A DNA stretch of 64,000 bases. Source: a candidate division WOR-1 bacterium RIFOXYB2_FULL_45_9. Its GTDB lineage: Bacteria > Margulisbacteria > WOR-1 > O2-12-FULL-45-9 > XYB2-FULL-48-7. The stretch lies in contig MEUD01000001.1 in NCBI GenBank assembly GCA_001771575.1, positions 248,001 to 312,000 on the forward strand, written 5' to 3'. Made by a program: the position numbers and the translations under genes. Numbering within the stretch: position 1 is the stretch's first letter; each line of letters begins with the position of its first letter. Of this stretch, positions 37,461 through 46,309 are shown in pieces. Under the pieces are notes generated by a model. That model ran no database searches and was not told the origin of the DNA. It saw nothing but the letters and a program-made list of their open reading frames with translations.

Positions 37461-37519
37461 ACTACCAACTGACAACCAACAACTCTTGTTGTATAATTAC
37501 TGGGCTGTCAGTTGGTAGT
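37461..37519 (+). promoter_or_regulatory. tRNA-Val promoter embedded in a 14-base inverted repeat
   Basis: CTGACA (37469-37474) and TATAAT (37492-37497) are 17 bases apart and face tRNA-Val. The -35 box is part of a perfect 14-base arm ACTACCAACTGACA (37461-37474), whose reverse complement lies at 37506-37519, around the predicted start of transcription. A nested 6-base hairpin CAACAA/TTGTTG (37477-37491) lies inside. The arms could be an operator or the trace of a small palindromic element. Confidence 0.65.
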
Positions 37520-37527
37520 TAAAACGG

Positions 37528-37604
37528 GCGCGCTTAGCTCAGCTGGTTAGAGTACTTGCTTGACAGGCAAGGGGTCACTGGTTCGATCCCAGTAGCGCGC
37601 ACCA
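37528..37604 (+). tRNA. tRNA-Val (GAC)
   Basis: Acceptor GCGCGCT pairs with AGCGCGC. The anticodon stem CTTGC/GCAAG encloses loop TTGACAG, anticodon GAC. The T-loop is TTCGATC. This is the only tRNA here followed by an encoded CCA (37602-37604). Confidence 0.95.
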
Positions 37605-37627
37605 TTATAACCATAGAGGCATAAATT

Positions 37628-37675
37628 ATGATCATAAATGCTCGTGCCGGCAATGGGATCGGTGTTCTGCCATGA
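37628..37675 (+). CDS. Possible 15-codon leader ORF before the PAS protein
   Basis: ATG at 37628 with SD AGAGG (37615-37619), reading MIINARAGNGIGVLP, with its TGA overlapping the ATG of the PAS gene (ATGA at 37672). The PAS gene itself has no convincing SD, so this short ORF could deliver ribosomes to it. It may be a coupling leader rather than a functional peptide. Confidence 0.4.
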   Translation: MIINARAGNGIGVLP

Positions 37676-38220
37676 TTCAAGCGGATAAATACGAGCTGGT
37701 TGGCTATGCCAAGAATTCTCCTGCCACGGAAAAGACGATCTCTGACCTTCTTATTGAAATCGCGCCAAACATAATTATTGGCCTTGCTGATGAGTCAAAG
37801 ATAGTTATCTTCAATAAATTCGCGGAAAAACTTACCGGATATCGGGCGGAAGAAGTTCTTGGCAAAAAGTGGGTCGATATTTTTATTCCCCAGGAATCCC
37901 GGACGACTATTTTTTCGTTGTTTAATGAGATAGTTGTCAAAAGCAGCGTCGAACATCACTATGAAAATCCGATAGTCGTTAAAAATGGAGAAGAGATCAT
38001 GGTTTCCTGGTATAACACCGTCCTGCTTGAAAACGGTAAATTTAAAATAGTGCTCTCTCTAGGGACCGACGTTACCGGACAGCGTAAAATGGAAAATGAC
38101 CTGCGCAAAAAGGTTTTAGAGATGGAACGGTTCCAGTCTATCCTGATGGGGAGGGAAGACCGGATCCTGGAGCTAAAAAAGCAGGTTAAAGAGCTAAAGC
38201 TTCGTTTGGGTGAAACGTGA
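37672..38220 (+). CDS. PAS domain protein without output domain
   Basis: Soluble protein of 182 residues. A PAS domain (about 25-140, with AEKLTGYRAEEVLGKKW) is followed by a coiled-coil-like helix (about 140-180). There is no kinase, cyclase or DNA-binding domain. It overlaps the histidine kinase gene by 4 bases (GTGA), so it is probably a separate sensor module acting on that kinase. The ligand or cofactor is unknown. Confidence 0.78.
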   Translation: MIQADKYELVGYAKNSPATEKTISDLLIEIAPNIIIGLADESKIVIFNKFAEKLTGYRAEEVLGKKWVDIFIPQESRTTIFSLFNEIVVKSSVEHHYENPIVVKNGEEIMVSWYNTVLLENGKFKIVLSLGTDVTGQRKMENDLRKKVLEMERFQSILMGREDRILELKKQVKELKLRLGET

Positions 38221-40097
38221 CGCACCTCTTCATCTTGATCTCATTTTTAGGGGCGGTGATCGGGTGGGTGGTCGGTGCGAGCGTGATTGTCCGAGATCCT
38301 GGCTTAAGGATCAACAGGGTCTTTCTCGCTTTTTCCTTTTCGGTTGGATTCTTCTGTTTTTTTGACATGTTGACGGCTATCGCCGTTTCCCCGGAAATGG
38401 CGCTGATCTTTGGCTCTCTTTCGCTTTTATTCTGGTTTATATTGGTCACGCTGATCGTCCCTTTTTGCCTCGAATTCGTCAATCTTAAAACAACCGTCTC
38501 CAATTATTATATCCTTCCTCTTGTCTGCCTCGGGGCAGGTTATATCGCCTATGTTGATTATATTTATCATTTCATTTATGAGATCCCCGTTATGACGTCC
38601 TGGGGTTATGTTGCCGGGGCTGGACCTCATTATTGGTTCCTGGTCGTTTATTCCGTTTCATTTGTCGCGGCCGCCTTAGGGTTGTTATTTTCAGCTGTAA
38701 AAAAGGCAAAATTATTGAGGACCCGCAAACAAGCCGACATAATTATTGCCGGGATCGCGGTCAGCCTGGCGATCGGTCTGCTGGATGTTGTTTTTCCGGC
38801 TTTTAATATTTTTCTGCCGAGCTTTACCCCTTTAGCGACAATTTTTTATCTAATGTTCTTTACCGCGGCGATAGTTGTTTATGGCCCCCTGGCCCCAACG
38901 CCGACTGCCCTGGCCAATGATATTGTCAAGACTATGCCGGGACTCCTGTTGTTCATTGACTCGTCAAATAAGGTAAAAATGGTCAACAAAACCTTGTTGG
39001 CAATGCTGAATTACTCGGAAAACGAGGTGATCGACCGGTCGGGTGATTTTATTATCAGCGACAAAGAAGTTTACCGGGCGTATCATCAAGAATTAGACAG
39101 GGTCGGTTTGGTCAGTAAAAAGCAAATAATCATTAATAAAAAAGACGGGACCCCGGTGCCGGCCAGAATGGAAGCGGCGGTCGTCAAAGATAGGGCCGGA
39201 GAAAAGATCGGCGAGATACTCATTTTCCTTGATATTCAAAAAGAAGAAGATCTGGTGCGGACGCAAAAAGCGACGATCGATGAATTGACCCAAACAAAAC
39301 AACGGATGCTTAGTATCTTGGAAGATATGACCCAGGCCAGGGATGAAGCAAAGCGCAAGAGTGTTGAATTGGCGAAAGCGGTAGAGGACCTGAAGATCGT
39401 TGACCGTCTCAAGACCCAATTTATGTCGGTGATCTCTCATGAGCTTCGGACCCCGCTCACTCCGATCAAGGGGTTTTCTTCAATGCTCCTTTCCGGACAG
39501 CTTGGCCAGCTAACCGATCAGCAGGTTAAGACCATTGAATCGATCAAGAGAGAAGGGGACCATTTGGAGCAGTTGATCGACAACATCCTTGACGTTGGCT
39601 GGTTGGAGCGCGGACATAAGATGGATTTGAAAGCAGAGCCGCTCGCCCTCAACGTCATGATCAAAGAGCTTCTTGCCAATATGAGCCCGCAATTTAGCGA
39701 ACGGGATATGGTCGTTGAGTCCGTTATCCCCGACGACCTCAACACCCTGGTCGCCGATCGCTCCAAGATCTACCGGGTGCTTTCAAATATTATCGGCAAC
39801 GCTGTTAAGTTCTCTCCCAGCGGAGGGAAGATCAAGGTCCTTGCCTCCAACAGCGACAATGGCGTGGAATTGCGGATAATTGATACCGGCATCGGCGTCG
39901 AAAAGCAGTATTTAGAAAAAATATTCGAGAGATTTTTTCAGATCGATAATTCATACTCGAGGACGGCGGGTGGAGTCGGACTGGGGCTGGCGATTTCCAA
40001 GATGATCATTGAATCGCATGGCGGCAGGATTTGGGCGGAATCTGATGGGTTGGGTTGGGGGACAAAGATCGTGATCTATTTGCCCGTGGGAGGTTGA
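38217..40097 (+). CDS. Membrane sensor histidine kinase with seven-helix N-terminus and PAS domain
   Basis: Kinase of 626 residues with a GTG start. About seven membrane helices (1-225) resemble the 7TM histidine kinase N-terminal region. A PAS domain (about 235-345), a coiled coil and a HisKA box SHELRTPLTP (His408) follow. The HATPase domain ends with GGVGLGLAISKMI. Its target is most likely the CheY-like receiver directly downstream. No DNA-binding regulator is nearby, so the output may be protein interaction, perhaps the convergent flagellar operon. That last point is inference. Confidence 0.87.
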   Translation: MTHLFILISFLGAVIGWVVGASVIVRDPGLRINRVFLAFSFSVGFFCFFDMLTAIAVSPEMALIFGSLSLLFWFILVTLIVPFCLEFVNLKTTVSNYYILPLVCLGAGYIAYVDYIYHFIYEIPVMTSWGYVAGAGPHYWFLVVYSVSFVAAALGLLFSAVKKAKLLRTRKQADIIIAGIAVSLAIGLLDVVFPAFNIFLPSFTPLATIFYLMFFTAAIVVYGPLAPTPTALANDIVKTMPGLLLFIDSSNKVKMVNKTLLAMLNYSENEVIDRSGDFIISDKEVYRAYHQELDRVGLVSKKQIIINKKDGTPVPARMEAAVVKDRAGEKIGEILIFLDIQKEEDLVRTQKATIDELTQTKQRMLSILEDMTQARDEAKRKSVELAKAVEDLKIVDRLKTQFMSVISHELRTPLTPIKGFSSMLLSGQLGQLTDQQVKTIESIKREGDHLEQLIDNILDVGWLERGHKMDLKAEPLALNVMIKELLANMSPQFSERDMVVESVIPDDLNTLVADRSKIYRVLSNIIGNAVKFSPSGGKIKVLASNSDNGVELRIIDTGIGVEKQYLEKIFERFFQIDNSYSRTAGGVGLGLAISKMIIESHGGRIWAESDGLGWGTKIVIYLPVGG

Positions 40098-40099
40098 CC

Positions 40100-40462
40100 A
40101 TGAAAAAGATATTATTGATCGAGGATTATCAGCCGACGGTGGAAATGATCACGACCCTGCTTGCTATTAACGGCTATTCTGTTGAGGCGGCGCTGGATGG
40201 GGAGACCGGACTGAAAAAAGCAGAAGAGACCAGGCCCGATCTGATCCTGCTTGACATCATGATGCCGGGAATGGACGGGTTTGAGGTGAGCCGACGGCTT
40301 AAGGAAAAAGACACGACAAAGCTGATCCCGGTGGTGGTCGTTTCTATCAAGGCCGACTCAATAAATAAAGATGAGTTCAAAAATCAAGTTGACGCGTATT
40401 TGACCAAACCGTTTGATCCGCCGAAACTGATCGAGATCATCAAAAGGGTTTTAGGGGATTAG
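40100..40462 (+). CDS. Single-domain CheY-like response regulator
   Basis: Receiver of 120 residues with no output domain. The phospho-acceptor is Asp52 in LLDIMMPGMDG; acidic residues Glu8-Asp9, Ser83 and Lys104 (YLTKPF) complete the site. I place the start at the ATG at 40100 because GGGAGG (40089-40094) precedes it; an in-frame extension back to 40055 lies inside the kinase gene. Its end overlaps the convergent fliA stop by 4 bases. Confidence 0.9.
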   Translation: MKKILLIEDYQPTVEMITTLLAINGYSVEAALDGETGLKKAEETRPDLILLDIMMPGMDGFEVSRRLKEKDTTKLIPVVVVSIKADSINKDEFKNQVDAYLTKPFDPPKLIEIIKRVLGD

Positions 40463-41058
40463 ACCGAGGGCTCTTCCTTGGCTTCGGCCATGGTTTCTTT
40501 AAGTTTGAGAGTGGCGTCTTTACAGATCCTTGAGACCTGCGATTCAGAAAGTCCGATCTCCTTGCCGATCTCCTTAAAGGTCATGTCCTTCCGGTAATAA
40601 TTGTCAATAACGGTCTTTTCCTTTTGAGAAAGGTCCTTTAAGGCGGTGTCGAAATGAAGTTCTTTGTCGACATCCTCCTGGGCAATGTGCTTGCTGTTAA
40701 AGGCCATATAGACATTGGCCGCCGATGTGATGAACTCATACATCCCAACGACCGGATCGTTCCCCCGCTTGCGCAAATAATCCTGCATGGACCCTTTGAG
40801 GCGGACCGAAACATAGGTCCAGAGTTCCCCTTTGCGTGGGTCCCAGGTTTTGATGCAGTCAAGAAAGGCGATCTTCGCTTCCTGTTCCAGGTCATCAGCT
40901 TCGGCTTTGGCGACGTGCCTGGGGAGGGTGGAGACGTACCAGCGGACCAGCGCCTTGATCTTCTCGCCGTATTTTTCCAGCGTTTCGTCGCTGTATTTCA
41001 GGAATTGCTCGCGAAGAAGGGCGACTATCCGGTCTTCGATCTCTTTTCTGCTGATCAT
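40459..41058 (-). CDS. fliA: Flagellar-type RNA polymerase sigma factor (FliA-like)
   Basis: Sigma-70 family factor of 199 residues. Region 2 is represented by DDLEQEAKIAFLDCIKTWDP and region 4 by a helix-turn-helix MTFKEIGKEIGLSESQVSR. FliA usually has about 240 residues, so region 3 is short. Its place at the end of the flagellar operon favours sigma-28 over a general stress sigma. It overlaps the upstream 69-residue ORF by 4 bases. Confidence 0.82.
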   Translation of the reverse strand: MISRKEIEDRIVALLREQFLKYSDETLEKYGEKIKALVRWYVSTLPRHVAKAEADDLEQEAKIAFLDCIKTWDPRKGELWTYVSVRLKGSMQDYLRKRGNDPVVGMYEFITSAANVYMAFNSKHIAQEDVDKELHFDTALKDLSQKEKTVIDNYYRKDMTFKEIGKEIGLSESQVSRICKDATLKLKETMAEAKEEPSV

Positions 41059-41264
41059 CGGAATTTTTTAACTACTTCCTTTATGTATTGTTCTTCCCGG
41101 TCCGAAGCCTTTTCTTCGCGTCCTTCCCGGGAGAAGCGTTTGGCGGTGTTTTTTAAAAAATCCCAGGAAGCGCGCAGTAGCGGCGGCAGGCCGGAGGGCG
41201 GCGTGCTTGGAGCAGTTCGGCCGGGTTTGCTTGTTCTGCCGGCTTCGACTCTTTTGATCGACAT
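41055..41264 (-). CDS. 69-residue unknown protein between flhA and fliA
   Basis: Small basic protein with a Pro/Ser/Arg-rich first third (TAPSTPPSGLPPLL), then a charged helical part ending YIKEVVKKFR. I recognise no family. It overlaps fliA by 4 bases (ATGA) and is preceded by an extended -10 box 7 bases from its ATG, which supports real expression. FlhF or FlhG often occupies this place in other operons, but the protein is far too short for either. It could be an anti-sigma factor or another regulator of FliA; this is speculation from position. Confidence 0.55.
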   Translation of the reverse strand: MSIKRVEAGRTSKPGRTAPSTPPSGLPPLLRASWDFLKNTAKRFSREGREEKASDREEQYIKEVVKKFR

Positions 41265-41280
41265 GTCGTCTATTTTAGCA
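41265..41280 (-). promoter_or_regulatory. Extended -10 promoter for the 69-residue ORF and fliA
   Basis: On the reverse strand TGC (41280-41278) is followed by TAAAAT (41277-41272), then seven bases to the ATG at 41264. No SD is present. It is the same element as that before thyX. Confidence 0.6.
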
Positions 41281-41305
41281 AATGGAGAGACAAAAGTAAA
41301 CTGGG

Positions 41306-43390
41306 CTATTCGACCGAGATCATGCCGATCGATTGGACCTTGACCTGCGGGACGATCTCGTTATAAGAGAGGACGGCGATGTCGGGAAAACTCCTTTCAA
41401 TGAAGCGCTTGAAATGCGGACGGAGGCGCGGGGAACAGAGAATGACCGGCTTCAGTTTGAGCCGCTTGAAATTATTGATATGCCCGGAGATCTGGACCAG
41501 TATCTTTTCGCCGACGTTAGGGTCGACTGCCAGGAATGAGCCGTATTCCGATTGATGGATGGCGCCGACCAGCGTCTCCTCAAGACCGGGATCGATCGTG
41601 ACCACGGTAATGATGTTGTCCTTGTCGGTATAGGCTTCGCAGATCTGTCGCGCGAGCGATTGTCTGACGTATTCTGTGAGAATATTGATGTCCCGCGAAA
41701 GGTGAGCGTAATCGGCCAGCCTCTCCAGAATGGTCGACAGGTCCCTGATGGAGACCCGTTCCCTGACGAGCAGTTGGAGGACCTTGTGGACCTGCCCCAG
41801 AGAGAGGAGGTCGGGGATCAATTCGCGGACGATCGCGGCGTTCGTGTTTTTGACCAGTTCGATCAACGATTGGACGTTTTGACGGGTCATGATCTCATCC
41901 GCGTACCGCTTGATTATCTCCGAAAAATGATCGGAGATAACGTCGACCGGTGGCCTGGCGACCAGGCCGATCTTTTGCAGTTCCGGCAGGTTTTCGTCCG
42001 GTACCCAGGTGACCAGGTCGTTGTTTAACGGGTCGCGCGACTCGGTCCCGGTCAGTTTGTTCGCTTTAATCTGGGCCAGCGGCATGTCGACCCGGTGATT
42101 CCCGAGGAACGCTTCGCCGACCGAAACTTTTGTCCCCCGGATCTCAACGACATATTGGTTGGGCGGCAAACTTAAGTCGTCCATTACGCGGACCCCGGGG
42201 ATAACAAAGCCGAGCTCCTGGCCGATGTTATAGCGGATCAGGGTGATCCGCTCGAGTAGCGGGCCCCTCTGGGTCGGATCGATCAGGGGGATTAAATTCC
42301 GGCCGGTCTTTAGCGACAGAGGATCAAGGCCGAGCGTCCCCAGGATACTTTCCGGTTTCTTTAAAACATCCTTGGCGGAGACCTCTTCCGTGACCACCTT
42401 AGCTTCGTCTTTGGCGCTTTGTTTTTGCATTAAAACCAGAGCGAAGATCCCGGAAGCAAGAGCCATGGTCATGAAAGGAATTGTCGGCATGCCGGGGATA
42501 ATGGCAAATAATCCCATGATGATGGTGACAAAAGCGAGCGCGCGTGGTTGACCAAATAATTGAGCGGAGACGTCATTCCCCAGGCTGGTTTCGGAGGCCG
42601 ATTTGGTAATGATCAGGCCGGTGGCGATCGAGATCAGCAAGGCGCTGACCTGGACGACCAGTCCGGCGCCGATGGTCAGAAGGGCGTAGGTCGACAAAGC
42701 ATCCATAGGGGCCATTCCCAGCGTAAGCCAGCCGACCAGGACCCCTCCCAGGATATTGACCAGCACGATAATGATACCGGCGATCGAGTCGCCGCGAACG
42801 AACTTGTTGGAACCGTCCATACTGCCGAAAAAGGTCGCTTCGCGCTCGATCTTCCGGCGGCGGTTGCGCGCTTCCGTCGCGTCGATCAGCCCCGCGTTGA
42901 GGTCGGCGTCGATCGACATCTGTTTGCCGGGCATGGCGTCCAGGGTAAACCGGGCGGCGACCTCGGCGACGCGTTCGGAACCCTTGGTAATGACCACGAA
43001 TTGGACGATGGTGATGATCGCGAAAATGATGACCCCGACGATGTAGTTGCCGCCGACGACAAAGTTGCCGAAGGCCTGGACGACCTGTCCGGCGTAAGCC
43101 TGGGTCAGGATCAGCCTGGTCGCGGCAATGTTGAGGCCAAGTCGAAAAACCGTGATAATAAGCAGAAGTGAAGGGAACGAGGCCAATTCCAGAGGCTCTT
43201 TCAGGTACATGGCGACAAGAAGCAGGGTTAGAGCCATGGCGATACTAAAAGTAAATAACATATCTACCACAAAAGTCGGCAGGGGAAGAAGCATGAGGGC
43301 CAGTGTTACGACAATTGATCCCGCCAAGAGGAAATCGTTGACTGAAAAGAGGCTTTTAAGCTCTTTTATGCTAATACCAGGAGCTGCCAT
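41306..43390 (-). CDS. flhA: Flagellar type III export protein FlhA
   Basis: Main membrane component of the flagellar export gate, 694 residues. Eight membrane helices occupy the first half with the conserved cytoplasmic loop FTLDAMPGKQMSIDADLNAG; the second half is the soluble ring domain that binds export chaperones. Length is normal. The start follows a TATAAT box by 11 bases and has no SD, so flhA may also be expressed on its own. Confidence 0.96.
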   Translation of the reverse strand: MAAPGISIKELKSLFSVNDFLLAGSIVVTLALMLLPLPTFVVDMLFTFSIAMALTLLLVAMYLKEPLELASFPSLLLIITVFRLGLNIAATRLILTQAYAGQVVQAFGNFVVGGNYIVGVIIFAIITIVQFVVITKGSERVAEVAARFTLDAMPGKQMSIDADLNAGLIDATEARNRRRKIEREATFFGSMDGSNKFVRGDSIAGIIIVLVNILGGVLVGWLTLGMAPMDALSTYALLTIGAGLVVQVSALLISIATGLIITKSASETSLGNDVSAQLFGQPRALAFVTIIMGLFAIIPGMPTIPFMTMALASGIFALVLMQKQSAKDEAKVVTEEVSAKDVLKKPESILGTLGLDPLSLKTGRNLIPLIDPTQRGPLLERITLIRYNIGQELGFVIPGVRVMDDLSLPPNQYVVEIRGTKVSVGEAFLGNHRVDMPLAQIKANKLTGTESRDPLNNDLVTWVPDENLPELQKIGLVARPPVDVISDHFSEIIKRYADEIMTRQNVQSLIELVKNTNAAIVRELIPDLLSLGQVHKVLQLLVRERVSIRDLSTILERLADYAHLSRDINILTEYVRQSLARQICEAYTDKDNIITVVTIDPGLEETLVGAIHQSEYGSFLAVDPNVGEKILVQISGHINNFKRLKLKPVILCSPRLRPHFKRFIERSFPDIAVLSYNEIVPQVKVQSIGMISVE

Positions 43391-43401
43391 AATGCTGTTA
43401 G

Positions 43402-43430
43402 ATTATATACCTATCGAGGAGAGAGGGCAA
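43402..43430 (-). promoter_or_regulatory. Promoter upstream of flhA within the flhB end
   Basis: On the reverse strand TTGCCC (43430-43425), a 17-base spacer, and TATAAT (43407-43402), 11 bases before the flhA ATG. The leader would be only about five bases. Confidence 0.55.
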
Positions 43431-44511
43431 GCGAAGCCTTGCGGCGTTCTTTGCGTTCTTTTCTAACTTTATAGACGTAAGCCAGCACCTCGGCTACCGC
43501 CTGATAAAGCTCCGAGGGGACCTCCTGGTTGACCTTCACCGTTTTATAGAGCGATCGGGCTAATTCGACGTTTTCGACGATCGTGATTTCGTGCGCTTCG
43601 GCCATATTGCGGATCGCTTCGGCGTTCTTCCTCTCTCCTTTGGCCAGGACGATCGGCGCCTTCATTTTGGCGGTGTCGTATTTCAGCGCCACCGCAATGT
43701 GGGTCGGGTTGGTGACGACGACATCCGCTTGCGGGACTGAGCCCATCATCCGCTGGTGGGCCGCCTGGCGCTGGAGATCGCGAATCCTCTGTTTAACTTG
43801 CGGGTCTCCCTCCAAACGCTTGTATTCCTCCTTGATCTCCTGCTTGGTCATTTTGAGGTTCTTCATATATTCCCAGCGGCGGTAAAAATAATCGAACAAG
43901 GCGATGATAATATAGAACATCCCGACGCGGATCGCCACCCGATAGGCGATGCTCCCGCCCAGGAGCAAGGCTTGCCAGGGATGGGTCTCCATCAAGATGA
44001 TGATAAATGGGATGTCGTCTTTCATCGCCGACCAGGAGATATAAAAAACAACGACGATCTTCAGGATCGATTTGATCAGCTCCACAATTCCCTGCATGCC
44101 GAACATCTTTTTGAAACCTTCAAGGGGATTTAACTTTTCCAGCTTTGGGGAAAGCGCTTCCCCGGAAAAGACAAAACCGGTTTGCGCCGCTTCGGCCAGA
44201 AAAGAGCCAAGAAAGGTGATCGCGAAGATCGGGCCGAGGACCAAGAGAACCGCCCGCAAACCGAGCAAAAGGACGTATCCGGCAAAACCGAGATTGAATT
44301 CTTTGGCTTCGGGGATCAATTGCAAAATAGCCTGGGTGACTTCAGCCAGGTTTTTGAACATGAATTCGCCCAGCGTGCGAAGGACATAGTAGGAAAGAAG
44401 GAGAAGAACGGCGGTCGTTACCTCCCGGCTTTTGGCGACTTGCCCTTTTTCCCTCGCCTCACGGAGTCGGTGGGGGGTTGGTTCCTCTGTTTTATCGCCG
44501 CCTTCACCCAT
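43411..44511 (-). CDS. flhB: Flagellar export switch protein FlhB
   Basis: Membrane protein of 366 residues that changes export specificity from hook to filament. The N-terminus DKTEEPTPHRLREAREKGQV is canonical; four membrane helices follow. The autocleavage site NPTH is at 268-271, so cleavage should occur. It would work with FliK, encoded at the start of the same operon. An 8-base gap separates it from fliR. Confidence 0.96.
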   Translation of the reverse strand: MGEGGDKTEEPTPHRLREAREKGQVAKSREVTTAVLLLLSYYVLRTLGEFMFKNLAEVTQAILQLIPEAKEFNLGFAGYVLLLGLRAVLLVLGPIFAITFLGSFLAEAAQTGFVFSGEALSPKLEKLNPLEGFKKMFGMQGIVELIKSILKIVVVFYISWSAMKDDIPFIIILMETHPWQALLLGGSIAYRVAIRVGMFYIIIALFDYFYRRWEYMKNLKMTKQEIKEEYKRLEGDPQVKQRIRDLQRQAAHQRMMGSVPQADVVVTNPTHIAVALKYDTAKMKAPIVLAKGERKNAEAIRNMAEAHEITIVENVELARSLYKTVKVNQEVPSELYQAVAEVLAYVYKVRKERKERRKASLALSPR

Positions 44512-44518
44512 ATTTGCC

Positions 44519-45292
44519 TCACTTTATGAACTGCAGAAATTTTATCAACTCTTCGCCGATGACCTCGATAAGCTTCGCAATATATCTTATCAGGAAAGGA
44601 GCGATGAGGGAAATGCCAAAGAGACCGACGACCGGCTTGAGCTGGAAGCCAAGCTGGAAGACGTTGACTTGCGGAGCGACGCGGGAGACGATCCCAAACG
44701 CGAAATCTGTCAGAAAGATCAACAGAATGATCGGCGCCGCCAGTTTGACCGCTGTCAGCCAGAGGGAACTGCCGAGCGAGATGAACTGCAGCATCAGGTC
44801 GGGGCTGGCAAAATTGGGGACCCTGCCGGCCGGCAGGACGGTGAAGCTCTGGTTCAGCGCGGCCAGGATCATGTGGTGGCCGTCAAAGATCAAAAAGACG
44901 GTCAAAGCGAGCATAAAAGTCGTGCGTCCGATGACCGAGATCTGGGCCCCGAAGACAGGGTCAAGGGCGGAGGCGACCGAGAGCCCCATCTGGGTGTCCA
45001 TTAATTCCCCGGCTGATTGGACGGCCAGAAAAAGAACGTTGGAGATAAAGCCGATCGCGTAGCCCACGGCCGCTTCCAGGACCAGCGCTAATACAAAACC
45101 GATCATCGTCGTTGGCAGGGATTGGTTGAGGGGGACGACGTACAACAGAATAAATGAGATCCAAATGACCAGCGCGGTCTTGCCGAAAGCCGGGAGACTG
45201 CGAGCGCTTAAAACGGGGGCCTGGATAAAAATACCGGTGATCCTGGCCAGGATCAGGAAAAATACCATGATAACGTCGAGCGGGATGATCAT
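44519..45292 (-). CDS. fliR: Flagellar export gate protein FliR
   Basis: Membrane protein of about 257 residues with six or more helices and the conserved early motif ARITGIFIQAPVLSARS. I choose the ATG at 45292, which overlaps the fliQ stop as ATGA. A TTG at 45319 is in frame and would add nine residues, but a non-ATG start inside fliQ is less likely. It forms the FliPQR core complex. Confidence 0.92.
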   Translation of the reverse strand: MIIPLDVIMVFFLILARITGIFIQAPVLSARSLPAFGKTALVIWISFILLYVVPLNQSLPTTMIGFVLALVLEAAVGYAIGFISNVLFLAVQSAGELMDTQMGLSVASALDPVFGAQISVIGRTTFMLALTVFLIFDGHHMILAALNQSFTVLPAGRVPNFASPDLMLQFISLGSSLWLTAVKLAAPIILLIFLTDFAFGIVSRVAPQVNVFQLGFQLKPVVGLFGISLIAPFLIRYIAKLIEVIGEELIKFLQFIK

Positions 45293-45558
45293 TGGACCAT
45301 GTTCGGGATAGAGCTCCAAAGAGTGATCGTGAAATCAGTCAACATTGAGACGATCCAGGGGGAGGTAAAAACGATCATTAAAAGGACCGCGATGACCTTT
45401 GGCACAAAGGTCAGGGTCTGTTCCTGGATCTGGGTCACCGCCTGGAAAAGGCTGATCGTGAACCCGACCAGCAGACCGATGCCGATCGCCGGCATCGATA
45501 CAAGCAGGCAAACTATGACCCCTTGATAAAGTATTTGGGTGACTAGATCCTGGTTCAT
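45289..45558 (-). CDS. fliQ: Flagellar export gate protein FliQ
   Basis: Protein of 89 residues with two long membrane helices and the conserved FQAVTQIQEQTLTFVPK segment. This is the standard length for FliQ. It overlaps fliR by 4 bases and starts 4 bases after the fliP stop. It joins FliP and FliR in the export gate. Confidence 0.95.
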   Translation of the reverse strand: MNQDLVTQILYQGVIVCLLVSMPAIGIGLLVGFTISLFQAVTQIQEQTLTFVPKVIAVLLMIVFTSPWIVSMLTDFTITLWSSIPNMVQ

Positions 45559-45562
45559 TTCC

Positions 45563-46309
45563 TTACCTAAAGCTCATTAAAAGCCCTCTGACGATCAAAC
45601 CCCAGCCGTCGACCAGAACGAACAATAATATTTTAAACGGGAGAGAGATCATGACCGGAGAGAGCATGAACATCCCAAGCGAAAGCAGGATATTGGAGAC
45701 GACCAGGTCGATGATGATGAAGGGAATAAAGAGCAGGAAGCCGATCTGAAAAGCGGTCTTAAGTTCCGAGATCATGAACGCCGGGATCAAAACATAGCTG
45801 GGGACCTGGTCGGGTGTCTTGGGGATCGGGATCTTGGCGAACTGTACGAACAAGGCAAGGTCCTTTTCCCTGGTTTGGCGGAGCATGAATTGATTGAGCG
45901 GCTTCATCCCGAGGTCGACCGCTTTTTCCATGGAGATCTTCCCTTCGTTATAAGGAGTAAACGCTTTGGTATTGACCTCCTGCCAGACTGGAGACATGAC
46001 AAAAATGGTCATAAATAAGGCAAGAGAGACAACGACGGTGTTTGGTGGGACCTGCTGAGTGCCGATTGCCGTCCGAAGCAGGGAGAAGACGATGATGATC
46101 CGCAGAAAGGCGGTGACCGAGATCAGGAAAAAAGGGACCAGTGAGATAAGCGATAGTGAGATGATCATTTGGATGCTGTTGCTGAATTGCGGCGCCGCCA
46201 TGATCTGCCGCAGGTCCAGGTTGACCGCCGGGCGGGCCTGGGCAAGGGCCGGTAAGGCGATAAGGCAAAGGAGGGGGACCAGAAAAACAAAGCGACGGAA
46301 ATATTTCAT
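45563..46309 (-). CDS. fliP: Flagellar export gate protein FliP
   Basis: Protein of 248 residues with a signal-like N-terminus (ends near PALAQA), four membrane helices, and the family motifs FLRIIIVFSLLRTAIGTQ and PFIIIDLVV. A cleavable signal is known for FliP. The ATG directly abuts the fliO stop. All features are typical. Confidence 0.96.
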   Translation of the reverse strand: MKYFRRFVFLVPLLCLIALPALAQARPAVNLDLRQIMAAPQFSNSIQMIISLSLISLVPFFLISVTAFLRIIIVFSLLRTAIGTQQVPPNTVVVSLALFMTIFVMSPVWQEVNTKAFTPYNEGKISMEKAVDLGMKPLNQFMLRQTREKDLALFVQFAKIPIPKTPDQVPSYVLIPAFMISELKTAFQIGFLLFIPFIIIDLVVSNILLSLGMFMLSPVMISLPFKILLFVLVDGWGLIVRGLLMSFR

